64,000 bases of DNA from an uncultured Pelagibacteraceae bacterium. GTDB lineage: Bacteria; Pseudomonadota; Alphaproteobacteria; Pelagibacterales; Pelagibacteraceae. A program made the position numbers and the translations under genes. The notes beneath the pieces are model-generated. The model was not told the DNA's origin, ran no database searches, and saw only the letters and a list, made by a program, of their open reading frames with translations. Positions 55,580-64,000 of the stretch are shown here, piece by piece; the first letter of the stretch is position 1; every line of letters begins with the position of its first letter. The stretch is taken from NCBI GenBank assembly GCA_902582345.1, contig CACHRU010000002.1, positions 1 to 64,000 on the forward strand, given 5' to 3'.

Positions 55580-56475
55580 TATTGTCTGTATGATTTAATA
55601 GTTTTTTTTAATCCCTTTGACAAATTTATTTTATTTTTCCATTTTAATATCTTCTTAGCTTTTGAAATATCTGGAAAATTTTTTTTTGTTTCATCTCTTC
55701 TTAAAGGGATTTGTCCGAATTCTGGTTTTCCTCCCCCAGTAAGATAGACAATTTTCTTTATAAGACCTCTAATTTTAATCGGTCTACCGCTTCCGATATT
55801 TATAATTTCGCCAGTTGAACTCTTATTTTTAAATGATTTAAAAATTGCTTCTACAACATCATTCACATGGATAAAATCCCTCAACTGTTTTCCATTTGAA
55901 CATGGAAAGCTTTTGTTCTTAATACAAGAATTTATCGTAATTGGTACAACTCTATTCAAATCTTGTTTTGGACCATAAGCTTGAAATAATCTTAAAATTG
56001 TGGCTGGGAAATTATTTTTTTTGAACATTTTTTGTAAGTACAGGGTAGATTTTAATTTTGCTTTTCCATATGGAGCTTTTGGTTTACAAAAAGCTGTTTC
56101 TCTAATAGGTGATTTAACATCGCCATATTCAGCTCCACTTCCTAACTGCACAAATGACTTTATTTTTGAGTTCAAAAAAATTTGCACTAAATTTTTACAC
56201 CCTAAATAATGACTTTTAAAAACTTGATCTTTATCATTATGATTCACATAGCCACCTAAATTAACGACATAATCGTATTTTCTTTTTGCAACTTTTTTTA
56301 ATTTTTCTTTTTTTGAAATATCACAAATTAAGTATTTGACTTTTTTAACTTTTCTTTTTTGTTGTGGCTTTTTTGTTGAAATACTCTCAACATAAAAGTT
56401 TTTTTTTAAAGCTTTTTTGGCAACATAAAAACCAATAAAACCAGTCCCTCCAACTATTAAAATCTTTTTTTTCAA
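55579..56475 (-). CDS. SDR-family nucleotide-sugar epimerase/reductase
   Basis: The 298-residue extended SDR has GGTGFIGFYVAKKA at the N-terminus, GSGAEYGD, the catalytic PYGKAKLKS (Tyr-x3-Lys), RLFQAYGPKQ and LRDFIHVNDV. Overlap by 4 nt with the CDP-glucose pyrophosphorylase suggests it reduces or epimerises the CDP-4-keto-6-deoxyglucose made by RfbF and RfbG, like CDP-abequose/paratose synthases. The exact product is not decided by sequence. Confidence 0.87.
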   Translation of the reverse strand: MKKKILIVGGTGFIGFYVAKKALKKNFYVESISTKKPQQKRKVKKVKYLICDISKKEKLKKVAKRKYDYVVNLGGYVNHNDKDQVFKSHYLGCKNLVQIFLNSKIKSFVQLGSGAEYGDVKSPIRETAFCKPKAPYGKAKLKSTLYLQKMFKKNNFPATILRLFQAYGPKQDLNRVVPITINSCIKNKSFPCSNGKQLRDFIHVNDVVEAIFKSFKNKSSTGEIINIGSGRPIKIRGLIKKIVYLTGGGKPEFGQIPLRRDETKKNFPDISKAKKILKWKNKINLSKGLKKTIKSYRQ

Positions 56476-57158
56476 ATTTTTTTCTTTTTCAAAGTTTTTT
56501 CAAGCAAATCTTTATCACGTTTAGTATCCATGCATTGCCAAAAACCTCTATGTTTATAGGCTATAAGCTCTCTTTTTTTCGATGCATTCTCAAGAGGTTC
56601 CTTCTCTAAGAATGTTTTGTCACTTTTAATTAGTTTTAAAAAACTTGGCTCCATAACAAAAAAACCACCATTTACCCATCCCTCATCTATTTTTGATTTT
56701 TCTTTAAAGCTTTTTACAAATTTACCACTAAATTTTACAGCGCCAAATCTTGCGGTAGGTTGCACGGCTGTAAGTGTAACTAATTTTTTATATTTTCTAT
56801 GAAAATTTAAAAGTTTTTTAATATTAACATTTGAAATACCATCACCATAAGTCATAAAAAAAGTTTCATTACCTAATAATTTTTTTAGTCTCTTCAACCG
56901 GCCACCTGTCATTGTTTTATTTCCAGTATCAATCAAATTTACATTCCAATCTTTGATTTTTTTTTTAAAAAATTTTTTTATTACTTTTCCTTTATATCCA
57001 GTAGCTATGTAAAAATTCTTATATCCAAATTTAGCATAATGACTCATTATATGTACCAAAATTGGTTTACCATTAATCTTTATCATGGGTTTTGGTATTG
57101 TTTTTGTATACTCAGAAATTCTTGTACCAAAACCACCTGCTAAAATAATTACTTTCAT
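56472..57158 (-). CDS. rfbF: Glucose-1-phosphate cytidylyltransferase
   Basis: The 228-residue nucleotidyltransferase starts VIILAGGFGTRISEYT and KPMIKINGKPILVHIM, has YGDGISNV and GGFFVMEPS. The order and length fit RfbF, which makes CDP-glucose for 3,6-dideoxyhexose pathways. At 228 residues it is slightly shorter than typical (~255). Immediately downstream of rfbG. Confidence 0.9.
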   Translation of the reverse strand: MKVIILAGGFGTRISEYTKTIPKPMIKINGKPILVHIMSHYAKFGYKNFYIATGYKGKVIKKFFKKKIKDWNVNLIDTGNKTMTGGRLKRLKKLLGNETFFMTYGDGISNVNIKKLLNFHRKYKKLVTLTAVQPTARFGAVKFSGKFVKSFKEKSKIDEGWVNGGFFVMEPSFLKLIKSDKTFLEKEPLENASKKRELIAYKHRGFWQCMDTKRDKDLLEKTLKKKKI

Positions 57159-57162
57159 AACA

Positions 57163-58227
57163 CTAAATTAATTTTGAAAAACTTTTGATTTGATGTTGAG
57201 AGAAGTATAATAAATTCTTTTTGTTAAATTTATAATTTTTATACCAATCAACAGTGTAACTAATTGTTTTATTAAAACTTAATAAATTTTTCCAACCTAA
57301 TAGTCTGTAAGATTTGTTACTATTTAATTTAAGCAAATTATTTTCCATTTTTTTTCTTTTTTTCAAAATCTTCCACTTAGTTTGAGGTAAATTTTTTTTT
57401 ATCTCATTCATGACATCGATAACCCTATAATCTTTATTAAATGTAGGTCCAAAATTGAAGGATTCTCCATGTAGTTTTTTGCTTATGTATAAGTGATAAC
57501 CTAAAATAAGGTATCCATTTAAGGGTTCTAACACATGCTGCCAAGGTCTTGTAGATTTCGGATTTCTAATTAATATACTTTTATTTTTTAAAATAGATCT
57601 CATACAATCTGGTATTAATCTATAATTTGACCAATCTCCTCCTCCTATTACATTACCTGCACGAACTGAGCTAATTCTAATGTTATTTTTTTTTGAATAG
57701 AAAGATTTTACATATGAGTTGATAAGTATTTCAGCTGAAGCTTTTGAGGCGCTATAAGGATCTTCTCCACCAAGCATATCTGTTTCTTTATATGCTTTTT
57801 TTGTTTCAAGATTTTTGTAACATTTATCACTTGTTATCAACACTACAGAAATTTTTTTCTTTATCTTTTTAATGGACTCTAAAACATTCAAGGTTCCAAT
57901 TAGGTTTGTATTCCATGTTTCAATTGGTTTCTGATAGGATTTTAATACTAATGATTGAGCAGCTAAATGAAATATGAAGTCAGGTTTAGTTTGAGCTACT
58001 ACTTTCCTTAAATTTTTTAGGTTCTTAATATCAAAAAAAAAAGTTTTAAGTTTTTTATCTAATTTTTGATCATAAAAATTTGATTGATTAGTGTCATCAA
58101 ACTTTGATATGCCAATTACTTTAGCTCCCAACATTTGTAACCACACTGATAACCACGTTCCTTTAAAACCAGTATTTCCAGTTATTAAAACTTTCTTATT
58201 TTTATAAATTTTTAAATAATCCATCAA
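57163..58227 (-). CDS. rfbG: CDP-glucose 4,6-dehydratase
   Basis: The 354-residue SDR starts VLITGNTGFKGTWLSVWLQMLGA, the RfbG hallmark, and has FHLAAQSLVLKSY, TSDKCYKN, the catalytic PYSASKASAE and AGNVIGGGDWSNYRLIPD. It forms CDP-4-keto-6-deoxyglucose, using RfbF product. 4 nt separate the two genes. Confidence 0.94.
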   Translation of the reverse strand: MMDYLKIYKNKKVLITGNTGFKGTWLSVWLQMLGAKVIGISKFDDTNQSNFYDQKLDKKLKTFFFDIKNLKNLRKVVAQTKPDFIFHLAAQSLVLKSYQKPIETWNTNLIGTLNVLESIKKIKKKISVVLITSDKCYKNLETKKAYKETDMLGGEDPYSASKASAEILINSYVKSFYSKKNNIRISSVRAGNVIGGGDWSNYRLIPDCMRSILKNKSILIRNPKSTRPWQHVLEPLNGYLILGYHLYISKKLHGESFNFGPTFNKDYRVIDVMNEIKKNLPQTKWKILKKRKKMENNLLKLNSNKSYRLLGWKNLLSFNKTISYTVDWYKNYKFNKKNLLYFSQHQIKSFSKLI

Positions 58228-58236
58228 TCTTGAAAG

Positions 58237-59232
58237 TTATTGGTCATCTTTTATAAGTTTTTTTAATTCTTTTATAGTTAAAAACTTTTTATTTGTATTG
58301 CTTCTATAACTAAATCCCTTCTCACATAACTTACTTTTTTTATAAGTTTTTAAATATTTAGAGATAGAATGTTGATACTCTGAGTTGGGGAGAATTATAT
58401 ACTTATCTTTATAACTTAAAGTTCTCATAGCGTCATTTTCTGAGATAAGCTCTTCATTAATTTTTTCTCCTGGTCTGATACCTGAAAACTTAATTTTTGT
58501 ATTAGGCATTAAAGCTTTTGTTAAGTCTAAAAGCCTGTAAGAAGGAATTTTTGGAACAAATATTTCTCCTCCAATCATATTTTTAATTGAAAAAATCACA
58601 AGCCTGCAACTCTCTTCTAAAGTCAAAGAAAATCGGGTCATTCTTTTATCTGTAATACTAAAACTTTCCCTATGTTTATTTTTCAACAAAAGAGGAATTA
58701 TTGAGCCTTTACTGCTCATTACATTTCCATATCTTACTACAGAAAAAATCGGATCTTTATTTTTAATAGTATAATTATTAGCTGATATAAACATCTTATC
58801 GGCAGTAAGTTTCGTAGCACCATATAAATTAATTGGTGAAGATGCCTTATCTGTACTTAAAGCTACTACTTTTTGAACTTTATTTTTCAAAGAGGCATCG
58901 ATTACATTCTGAGAACCTAATATGTTAGTTTTTACAGCTTCAAAAGGATTATACTCTGTTATGGGTACATGTTTCATTGCAGCCGCATGTACAACAATAT
59001 CAACACCTTTCATTGCAAAAGATAATCTTTTATAATCTCTTACATCTCCAATCAAAAATCTAAGTTTTGAATTAAATTTTTTAAATTTTCTACTTAGATT
59101 AAAATGTTTTTGTTCATCTCTGCTAAAAACTAAAATTTTTTTAGGATTATAATTTTTAAGTAAATAAGAAACAAAATGCTCGCCAAAAGAACCTGTACCA
59201 CCAGTAATTAAAATGGATTTTTTATTAATCAT
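58237..59232 (-). CDS. UDP-GlcNAc 4,6-dehydratase-like (PseB/FlaA1 family)
   Basis: The 331-residue protein has ITGGTGSFGEHFVSYLL, SRDEQKHFNLSRKF, AAAMKHVPITEYNP, the catalytic STDKASSPINLYGATKLTADK and RYGNVMSSKGSIIPL. These are PseB-type signatures (5-inverting or retaining dehydratase on UDP-GlcNAc). It may start a pseudaminic/legionaminic-type or bacillosamine pathway, and later steps may lie to the right of the window. It precedes rfbG by 9 nt. Confidence 0.88.
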   Translation of the reverse strand: MINKKSILITGGTGSFGEHFVSYLLKNYNPKKILVFSRDEQKHFNLSRKFKKFNSKLRFLIGDVRDYKRLSFAMKGVDIVVHAAAMKHVPITEYNPFEAVKTNILGSQNVIDASLKNKVQKVVALSTDKASSPINLYGATKLTADKMFISANNYTIKNKDPIFSVVRYGNVMSSKGSIIPLLLKNKHRESFSITDKRMTRFSLTLEESCRLVIFSIKNMIGGEIFVPKIPSYRLLDLTKALMPNTKIKFSGIRPGEKINEELISENDAMRTLSYKDKYIILPNSEYQHSISKYLKTYKKSKLCEKGFSYRSNTNKKFLTIKELKKLIKDDQ

Positions 59233-59238
59233 ATATTT

Positions 59239-60366
59239 TTATACCTCAATGTAGTTTTTAACATGTTTTACTAATTTTTTATTACCTAAATCTTTAGTTA
59301 TTAGATTATTTCTTATATTTTCTGTATACTCTAGCCATTCAGTTTTTTCAATTTTTCTCAACCAATCTATAATGTTTGTCATTGCAGTTTCTGAATAAAC
59401 ATTTGTCCAAAATTTACCACTGGGATATTCACCTGGCCAACCAAATTTAACAGTATATGGTTCCTTATTTCTTATCGTAAAAAAAGCTACTTTTTTTTCA
59501 AAAGCAAATAGTTCATAACCCAAAGTTGAGTCATTTGTTATAATAATATCTTTTTGGAGTAGCTTATTAAAATTTCCATTAATTTCATTAGACACAATAA
59601 GATTATATTTTGTTTTTAAATTAAGACTTTTATAAAAATTTTCTTCCATTTTTAAAAAGTATTTTTTTTTTGTCATTAGTTTATTATCATTATATTTAAA
59701 AAAAATATTAAGTATTAAATTATTTTTAATACAATAATTGTCTAAAAATTTTACTATTTTTTTTTGTAATTCTGTCGGGTAAGTGTCTTCTTTGTTATAA
59801 GAAGATAAAGGTCTGAATTGCGATACATAGTTTAAAGACCTCTGATCAATATTGTTATCAAAAGCTCGATCAAAAAGATTTGCACGGAAAGATCCTATAA
59901 TTTCAATTTTATCTGTAATTGTTATTCTGGATTTATAAAAACTTTCATAGCATTTACCGAAAATGAAAATTTTATCACATTTGTAATATTTTTTATCTTT
60001 ATCAAAATGCTTAATTGAATATTTTCCACCATACCAATTATTTTGGATTGCAAGTATTTTAATGTTATTTTTTAAATAATCCTTTAGTTGATAAAAAAAA
60101 TCATAATTATCGAAGGTTGTTAAAATTACCTTTGGTTTAACAAAAAAGCAAAGAATTTGAAAATAAATGATGATAAATTTTTTTCTTTTGACAATAGAAA
60201 TTAATCGAGCAAAAAGATAAATAATCAAGTTCATTTTTTGCTGAAAAGGAAAAAGGTAGTAAATATCGTTTCCAAAAAGCTTATCAAAATTATTTTTATA
60301 TATCCCTGGAGTATATATAATTAGTTTTCTTTTGTTGGGAATTTTAAATTCAAATTTAGTTTTCAT
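59239..60366 (-). CDS. Unassigned surface-polysaccharide protein, possibly GT-B glycosyltransferase
   Basis: I do not recognise this 375-residue protein with certainty. It has no signal peptide but two hydrophobic stretches (~residues 40-75) with basic surroundings. ILTTFDNYDFF, LAIQNNWYGGKY and, near the C-terminus, TNDSTLGYELFAFEKKVAFFT suggest a GT-B-like or capsule/CDP-glycerol-type fold with a Ser/Thr-rich donor loop. It sits 6 nt from the PseB-like and 7 nt from the ABC exporter genes. Confidence 0.5.
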   Translation of the reverse strand: MKTKFEFKIPNKRKLIIYTPGIYKNNFDKLFGNDIYYLFPFQQKMNLIIYLFARLISIVKRKKFIIIYFQILCFFVKPKVILTTFDNYDFFYQLKDYLKNNIKILAIQNNWYGGKYSIKHFDKDKKYYKCDKIFIFGKCYESFYKSRITITDKIEIIGSFRANLFDRAFDNNIDQRSLNYVSQFRPLSSYNKEDTYPTELQKKIVKFLDNYCIKNNLILNIFFKYNDNKLMTKKKYFLKMEENFYKSLNLKTKYNLIVSNEINGNFNKLLQKDIIITNDSTLGYELFAFEKKVAFFTIRNKEPYTVKFGWPGEYPSGKFWTNVYSETAMTNIIDWLRKIEKTEWLEYTENIRNNLITKDLGNKKLVKHVKNYIEV

Positions 60367-60373
60367 ATGAATC

Positions 60374-62131
60374 TCAATAATTAATTAAATTAAATGCTGA
60401 ATTGGGATTTTCTTTTAACTTATTATAAGTTCCCTCTTCGGCTATCTTTTTATCCCTTAAAACATAAATATAATTACTTGCCTCTATTAAAGGTGATTTG
60501 TGAGCAATAATTAATATAGTAGTGTTTTTAGATATGCTTAATATTGACTCTTTTATTTTATTTTCAGAAATTTTATCTAAACCGCTAGTAGCCTCATCTA
60601 AAATCAAAAGAGTTGGATTTCGTAAAAAAGCTCTTGCCAAAACAATTCTTTGTCTTTCTCCTCCTGACAACTCAGTGCCTCTTTCACCAACTACGGTCTC
60701 GAGTTTTTTTGGTAACTTCATGACAAAATCGTAAGCATTTGCTAGCTTCAAAGAATCTATAATATCATTTTCTGAAGCATCTGTTTTAGACCAAGTCAAA
60801 TTATTTTTAATCGTGTCGTAGAAAAGTATTGGTTCTTGAGGTACGAGACTTATTTTTTCTCTTAAGAAATTTAAATCTAAATCATCAAGTTTTTTATCAT
60901 CAAAAAAAATTTCACCTTTTTTAATATCCTGTAAACCTATTAATATATCTGAAATGGTAGATTTTCCTGAACCCGACTTTCCGACAATTGAAGTAATTTT
61001 GTTGGCATTTATTTCTAAAGATAAATTTTCAATAATATTTTCTTTTTTTTCATAGTTAAAATAAATATTTTTTATTTTAATTGAATTGATTATTTTGCTA
61101 ACCTTTTCTTTGCCGTAACTTTCTTTGAATAATATTGATCGGTTTTTCAATTCTGAATATTGTTGTAAACTTGGAAAGTATGTTGCTAATCTCAAATTTG
61201 ATCTTAATACTATTGCTAGCAGGGGTAATGAAGAATATAGACTCCAAAAAATAGCTGCTAGATAAGATAAATTTGCTTTAATATTACCAACGTAGCCAAA
61301 TGTTATAATCAAAATTAAAATTGCTATTGGTTTAAAAGCATTGCTTGATAAAGATTGAAGCAATCTTTGTCTTATAGCAGTTTTATTATAGTTTTCTGTC
61401 TGTTTTCCAATTTTATTTAAACTTTTATTTTTGTTACCATAGCTGATAATAACTTTTGCTGCTTGCAAACTTTCATTAATCAGACCGATGACTGAGTTGC
61501 CAGCAGCGATGTTTTCTTTTCCTAATTTAAGTAATATCTTATTCAAAAAAACGAATGGTATCAAAAGAACAAAAGTAAATATAATTACTGTCAAAGTTAT
61601 TTTGTAATTTAGTATGAAAGGTAAAATTAGATAAGCGCATATTTGTATGATGTAACTTATCGCTGTAGCTATTTCTGAGAAAAAATCTGATATCTTATTC
61701 AATTCTTCATTTAATGAGTTCATTAATTTTCCTCTACCAATACCAGAAAAAAACTTCCATTTTGAGGATAGGCTTGAATTTAATAATGACATCCTAAAAG
61801 ATTTTATAATTCGAAATTTTATTTTGAGAATTATTTGTAAAACTTTTAATGAAACTAAAGCCTTAATTAAATTTGTTAAAAAAAATAAAATTCCAAATGA
61901 AAAATAATTTCCACTTATATTTAATTTATCGAAAATTTTTAAAATAAATGCAGTAATTTTATTTAGATTTTGTAATTCAGGATTCAAAACTATTTCAACA
62001 AAAGGGACAATTGTTATAACTGATGAGACTGCTAAAGCTGCTTCTATCAGCATTGATAAAATAAGCAAGATTAACAAAAAAATATTCTTTTTAAGAATAT
62101 TTTCAATTATAAAGCCAAGAATATTTTTCAT
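60374..62131 (-). CDS. ABC exporter, membrane and ATPase domains fused (MsbA/PglK type)
   Basis: The 585-residue half-transporter has about six membrane segments in residues 1-330, then Walker A GKSGSGKST (~385), Q-loop LVPQEPILFYD, signature LSGGERQ (~490) and Walker B LLILDEATSG. Family members flip lipid-linked oligosaccharides or lipid A. It probably exports the glycan intermediate of this island. Divergent from the aldo/keto reductase. Confidence 0.9.
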   Translation of the reverse strand: MKNILGFIIENILKKNIFLLILLILSMLIEAALAVSSVITIVPFVEIVLNPELQNLNKITAFILKIFDKLNISGNYFSFGILFFLTNLIKALVSLKVLQIILKIKFRIIKSFRMSLLNSSLSSKWKFFSGIGRGKLMNSLNEELNKISDFFSEIATAISYIIQICAYLILPFILNYKITLTVIIFTFVLLIPFVFLNKILLKLGKENIAAGNSVIGLINESLQAAKVIISYGNKNKSLNKIGKQTENYNKTAIRQRLLQSLSSNAFKPIAILILIITFGYVGNIKANLSYLAAIFWSLYSSLPLLAIVLRSNLRLATYFPSLQQYSELKNRSILFKESYGKEKVSKIINSIKIKNIYFNYEKKENIIENLSLEINANKITSIVGKSGSGKSTISDILIGLQDIKKGEIFFDDKKLDDLDLNFLREKISLVPQEPILFYDTIKNNLTWSKTDASENDIIDSLKLANAYDFVMKLPKKLETVVGERGTELSGGERQRIVLARAFLRNPTLLILDEATSGLDKISENKIKESILSISKNTTILIIAHKSPLIEASNYIYVLRDKKIAEEGTYNKLKENPNSAFNLINY

Positions 62132-62173
62132 TATCTAAAATAATTAATTGATAATTTTATATAATTATGTAAT

Positions 62174-62188
62174 GTTCAATTATTGAAC
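62174..62188. promoter_or_regulatory. 15-nt palindrome in divergent promoter region (second copy)
   Basis: GTTCAATTATTGAAC is a perfect inverted repeat (7-bp arms, 1-nt centre). It matches the site at 2597-2611 in 13 of 15 bases and lies at a similar distance before the next plus-strand ATG (45 against 41 nt). Possible shared operator or symmetric -35 element. Confidence 0.45.
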
Positions 62189-62233
62189 AGTCAAGGGTAA
62201 AATACTAAATTTACCTAAGATGACTTGAATATA

Positions 62234-63094
62234 ATGAAAATACATAAAAAATTAGTTATTGGAACTGCAAATTTTAAGAAACGTTATGGGCTAAATCCAA
62301 CAAGCTTTTTTTCTAAAACAAAAAACTTTAAGAGATCTATCAAATATCTTTCATTTAAAAAATTAAATACTTTCGATACTGCAACAATATATGATTCAGA
62401 GAAAATGTTTAAAGAATTTTCAAAAAGTAAATTTAATTTCATTTCTAAAATTCAATTAAAAAAAAAGCATAAAGATTTCAAAATTTTAAAAAAAGAAATT
62501 AGTTCAACTATGCAAGATTTAAATAAAAAAAAAATTTACGCTATTTTAGCCCACAATCCAAATTTTCTTTTAAAGAAAAATGGAAAAAGAATTTTTCAAA
62601 ACTTAAAAAACTTAAAAAAAATTAATATTTGCCACAAGGTAGGTTATTCAATTTATTCACCAAGCGACTTGAATAAATTATATAAAAAATTTAAACCTGA
62701 AGTTGTGCAATTACCGTTAAATGTTTTTGACCAAAGAATGTTGGATAGTGGTTGGATTGATTTTTTAAAAAAAAAAAAGGTTGAAATACACGCTAGATCA
62801 ATTTTTTTACAAGGTCTTTTATTAAGAAAAAAAAATACCGTTCCAAAAAAATTTTTAAAAAGTAAAAATGAGTTCAACAATTGGTTTGATTGGTTAAAAA
62901 AAAATAAAATTAGTAATTTACATGCTTGTTTGCAATTTATTTACTCTATAAAAAAAGTAAGTAAAATAGTAATAGGTTATGAAAACTTGGCTCAGTTAAA
63001 AGAAATTTTGAAGTGTAAAGTAAAAAATGATAAAAAAAATTTTAGATCATTAAAAGTCAGTAAAATTAAATTGATTGATCCAAGAAAATGGTAA
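62234..63094 (+). CDS. Aldo/keto reductase
   Basis: The protein of 286 residues has LVIGTANFKKRYG near the start, FDTATIY with the catalytic Asp and Tyr, a following Lys (FISKIQLK) and the His in AILAHNP, the AKR tetrad. The C-terminal part is Lys-rich. AKR-like proteins often sit beside sialic-acid-type sugar genes, where their role is open. I choose the ATG at 62234, not the TTG at 62225. It overlaps the next gene by 7 nt. Confidence 0.85.
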   Translation: MKIHKKLVIGTANFKKRYGLNPTSFFSKTKNFKRSIKYLSFKKLNTFDTATIYDSEKMFKEFSKSKFNFISKIQLKKKHKDFKILKKEISSTMQDLNKKKIYAILAHNPNFLLKKNGKRIFQNLKNLKKINICHKVGYSIYSPSDLNKLYKKFKPEVVQLPLNVFDQRMLDSGWIDFLKKKKVEIHARSIFLQGLLLRKKNTVPKKFLKSKNEFNNWFDWLKKNKISNLHACLQFIYSIKKVSKIVIGYENLAQLKEILKCKVKNDKKNFRSLKVSKIKLIDPRKW

Positions 63095-64000
63095 AAAAGA
63101 AACTTGATAAAAAAAAGATAGTAGTAATAATACAAGCGAGATTAGGATCGACTAGATTCCCAAGTAAAATTTTAAAGCGAATAGGAAAAAAAACTGCCTT
63201 AGAATTTTTAATTGACAGGTTAAAAAAATCAAAAAAATATAATGAACTTATCGTTGCAACAACTAAAAGATCAGAAGATCATGAGTTGTTAAAAGTAGTT
63301 GAAAGTAAAAAGGTTAGTATTTTCCAAGGGTCTGAAAAAAATGTATTAAAACGGTTCTTCGATGCTTCATGCAAATATAGCGCTGATATAATAGTAAGAA
63401 TTACAGCTGACTGTCCTTTTGTAGATTATTCTCAAGTTGATAAAATGATTTCAATTTTTAAAAGTAGTGAATATGATTACATTTCAAACACAAATCCCCC
63501 TACTTTCCCGGACGGTTTTGATATTGAAATATTCTCACATAAAATTTTAAGGGAAGCCAACCTAAAAGCTGAAGCTGCTTACGATAAAGAACATGTCACT
63601 CCATATATTATTAGAAATGCTAGAAAAAAGTTTAATTTTTCCTATAAAAAAGATTATTCTAAATTTCGCCTTACATTAGACGAGCCAAACGATCTCAGGG
63701 TTCTAAATCAAGTTTATGATAAGATTAAGGATAAAAATAAATTTGTTTTTAAAGATATTGAGAATTTGATAAAAAAAAATAAAAATATTTTTATACAGAA
63801 TATGAATGTAAAAAGAAACATTGGTGGAAAAATTTCAACTGGACAGAAAATGTGGATTAGAGCAAAAAATATTATCCCAGGAGGAAATATGTTACTCTCA
63901 AAACGTCCAGAAATGTTTTTACCAGGTTTATGGCCCGCTTATTTTTCGAAAGCAAAAGGTTGTTATGTTTGGGATTTAGACAAAAAGAAATATTTTGATT
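63088..64000 (+). CDS. SpsF-like cytidylyltransferase fused to class III aminotransferase, 3'-truncated
   Basis: The frame is open from ATG 63088 to the window end (304 codons). Residues ~10-235 form a CMP-sugar synthase domain (QARLGSTRFPSKIL, RITADCPFVD), as in SpsF/NeuA-type proteins. After a linker around residue 240, a glutamate-1-semialdehyde-type aminotransferase begins (GQKMWIRAKNIIPGG, KAKGCYVWDLDKKKYFD). No stop lies between the two, so this is a fusion and not two genes. The catalytic Lys would be beyond the window. It suggests amination and nucleotide activation of the same sugar. Confidence 0.85.
   Translation, partial: MVKKKLDKKKIVVIIQARLGSTRFPSKILKRIGKKTALEFLIDRLKKSKKYNELIVATTKRSEDHELLKVVESKKVSIFQGSEKNVLKRFFDASCKYSADIIVRITADCPFVDYSQVDKMISIFKSSEYDYISNTNPPTFPDGFDIEIFSHKILREANLKAEAAYDKEHVTPYIIRNARKKFNFSYKKDYSKFRLTLDEPNDLRVLNQVYDKIKDKNKFVFKDIENLIKKNKNIFIQNMNVKRNIGGKISTGQKMWIRAKNIIPGGNMLLSKRPEMFLPGLWPAYFSKAKGCYVWDLDKKKYFD

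Overview
The window is a very AT-rich, tightly packed bacterial chromosome segment. Gene order, protein sequences and streamlining point to a marine alphaproteobacterium of the SAR11 clade (Pelagibacterales). Supporting signs are many ATGA, TAATG and TGATG stop/start overlaps, intergenic gaps that are mostly under 100 nt, single housekeeping genes, a DUF1013/TrcR regulator (an alphaproteobacterial marker), a three-subunit PntAa/Ab/B transhydrogenase and an rRNA locus with an isolated 5S gene. No transposon, integrase, prophage or CRISPR array is visible.

Layout. (1) 1-5776: accessory surface-modification genes: a truncated TylF-like methyltransferase, a membrane acyltransferase with an SGNH domain, a frameshifted radical SAM/SPASM protein, a CmoA-like methyltransferase and a metallo-beta-lactamase-fold protein. 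(2) 5791-25384: core genes: tRNA-Leu, NAD synthesis (nadA-nadC), ppdK-glyS-glyQ-S49 peptidase, ispB, pdxH, aroC, the dxs-ispA-xseB isoprenoid operon, sua5, a small ABC-exporter/GT17 insert, tRNA-Arg, rluD and rpoH. (3) 25387-41162: one long minus-strand run: cell-division and folate genes, yebC, a RuvC-like nuclease, tolQRAB-pal-cpoB, tilS, ftsH, folP, glmM, thiD and purA. (4) 41227-49289: a plus-strand run: tkt-pgk-fba-thiE-efp-suhB, rpmE-trcR-purE, then rpsU-cspA-tRNA-fMet. (5) 49292-53277, minus strand: tRNA-Val, 5S rRNA, rpmJ, a tiny cytochrome-oxidase-type subunit, pntAa-Ab-B and a transaldolase. (6) 53366-64000: a second surface-polysaccharide island that starts directly beside the orphan 5S gene. 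It holds an O-antigen ligase/polymerase-like protein, a glycosyltransferase, a CDP-deoxyhexose cassette (rfbF, rfbG, reductase), a PseB-like dehydratase, an exporter ABC protein, an aldo/keto reductase and a cytidylyltransferase-aminotransferase fusion that runs off the end.

How the genes work together. The core carries lower glycolysis/gluconeogenesis and pentose-phosphate steps (tkt, pgk, fba, tal, ppdK), isoprenoid and quinone precursors, NAD, folate, PLP and thiamine salvage, envelope integrity (Tol-Pal) and proteostasis (FtsH, RpoH). The two islands would build and decorate a cell-surface glycan. The right-hand island fits the known SAR11 hypervariable region that lies between 23S and 5S rRNA.

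The points most worth a second look are: the rpsU gene with an apparent ATT start and a strong Shine-Dalgarno; a palindrome shared by the two islands at matching promoter positions; the phage-type RuvC with no ruvAB beside it; the T8 frameshift in the radical SAM gene; and the SpsF-aminotransferase fusion. Apart from these genes, no gene-free stretch exceeds 300 bases.
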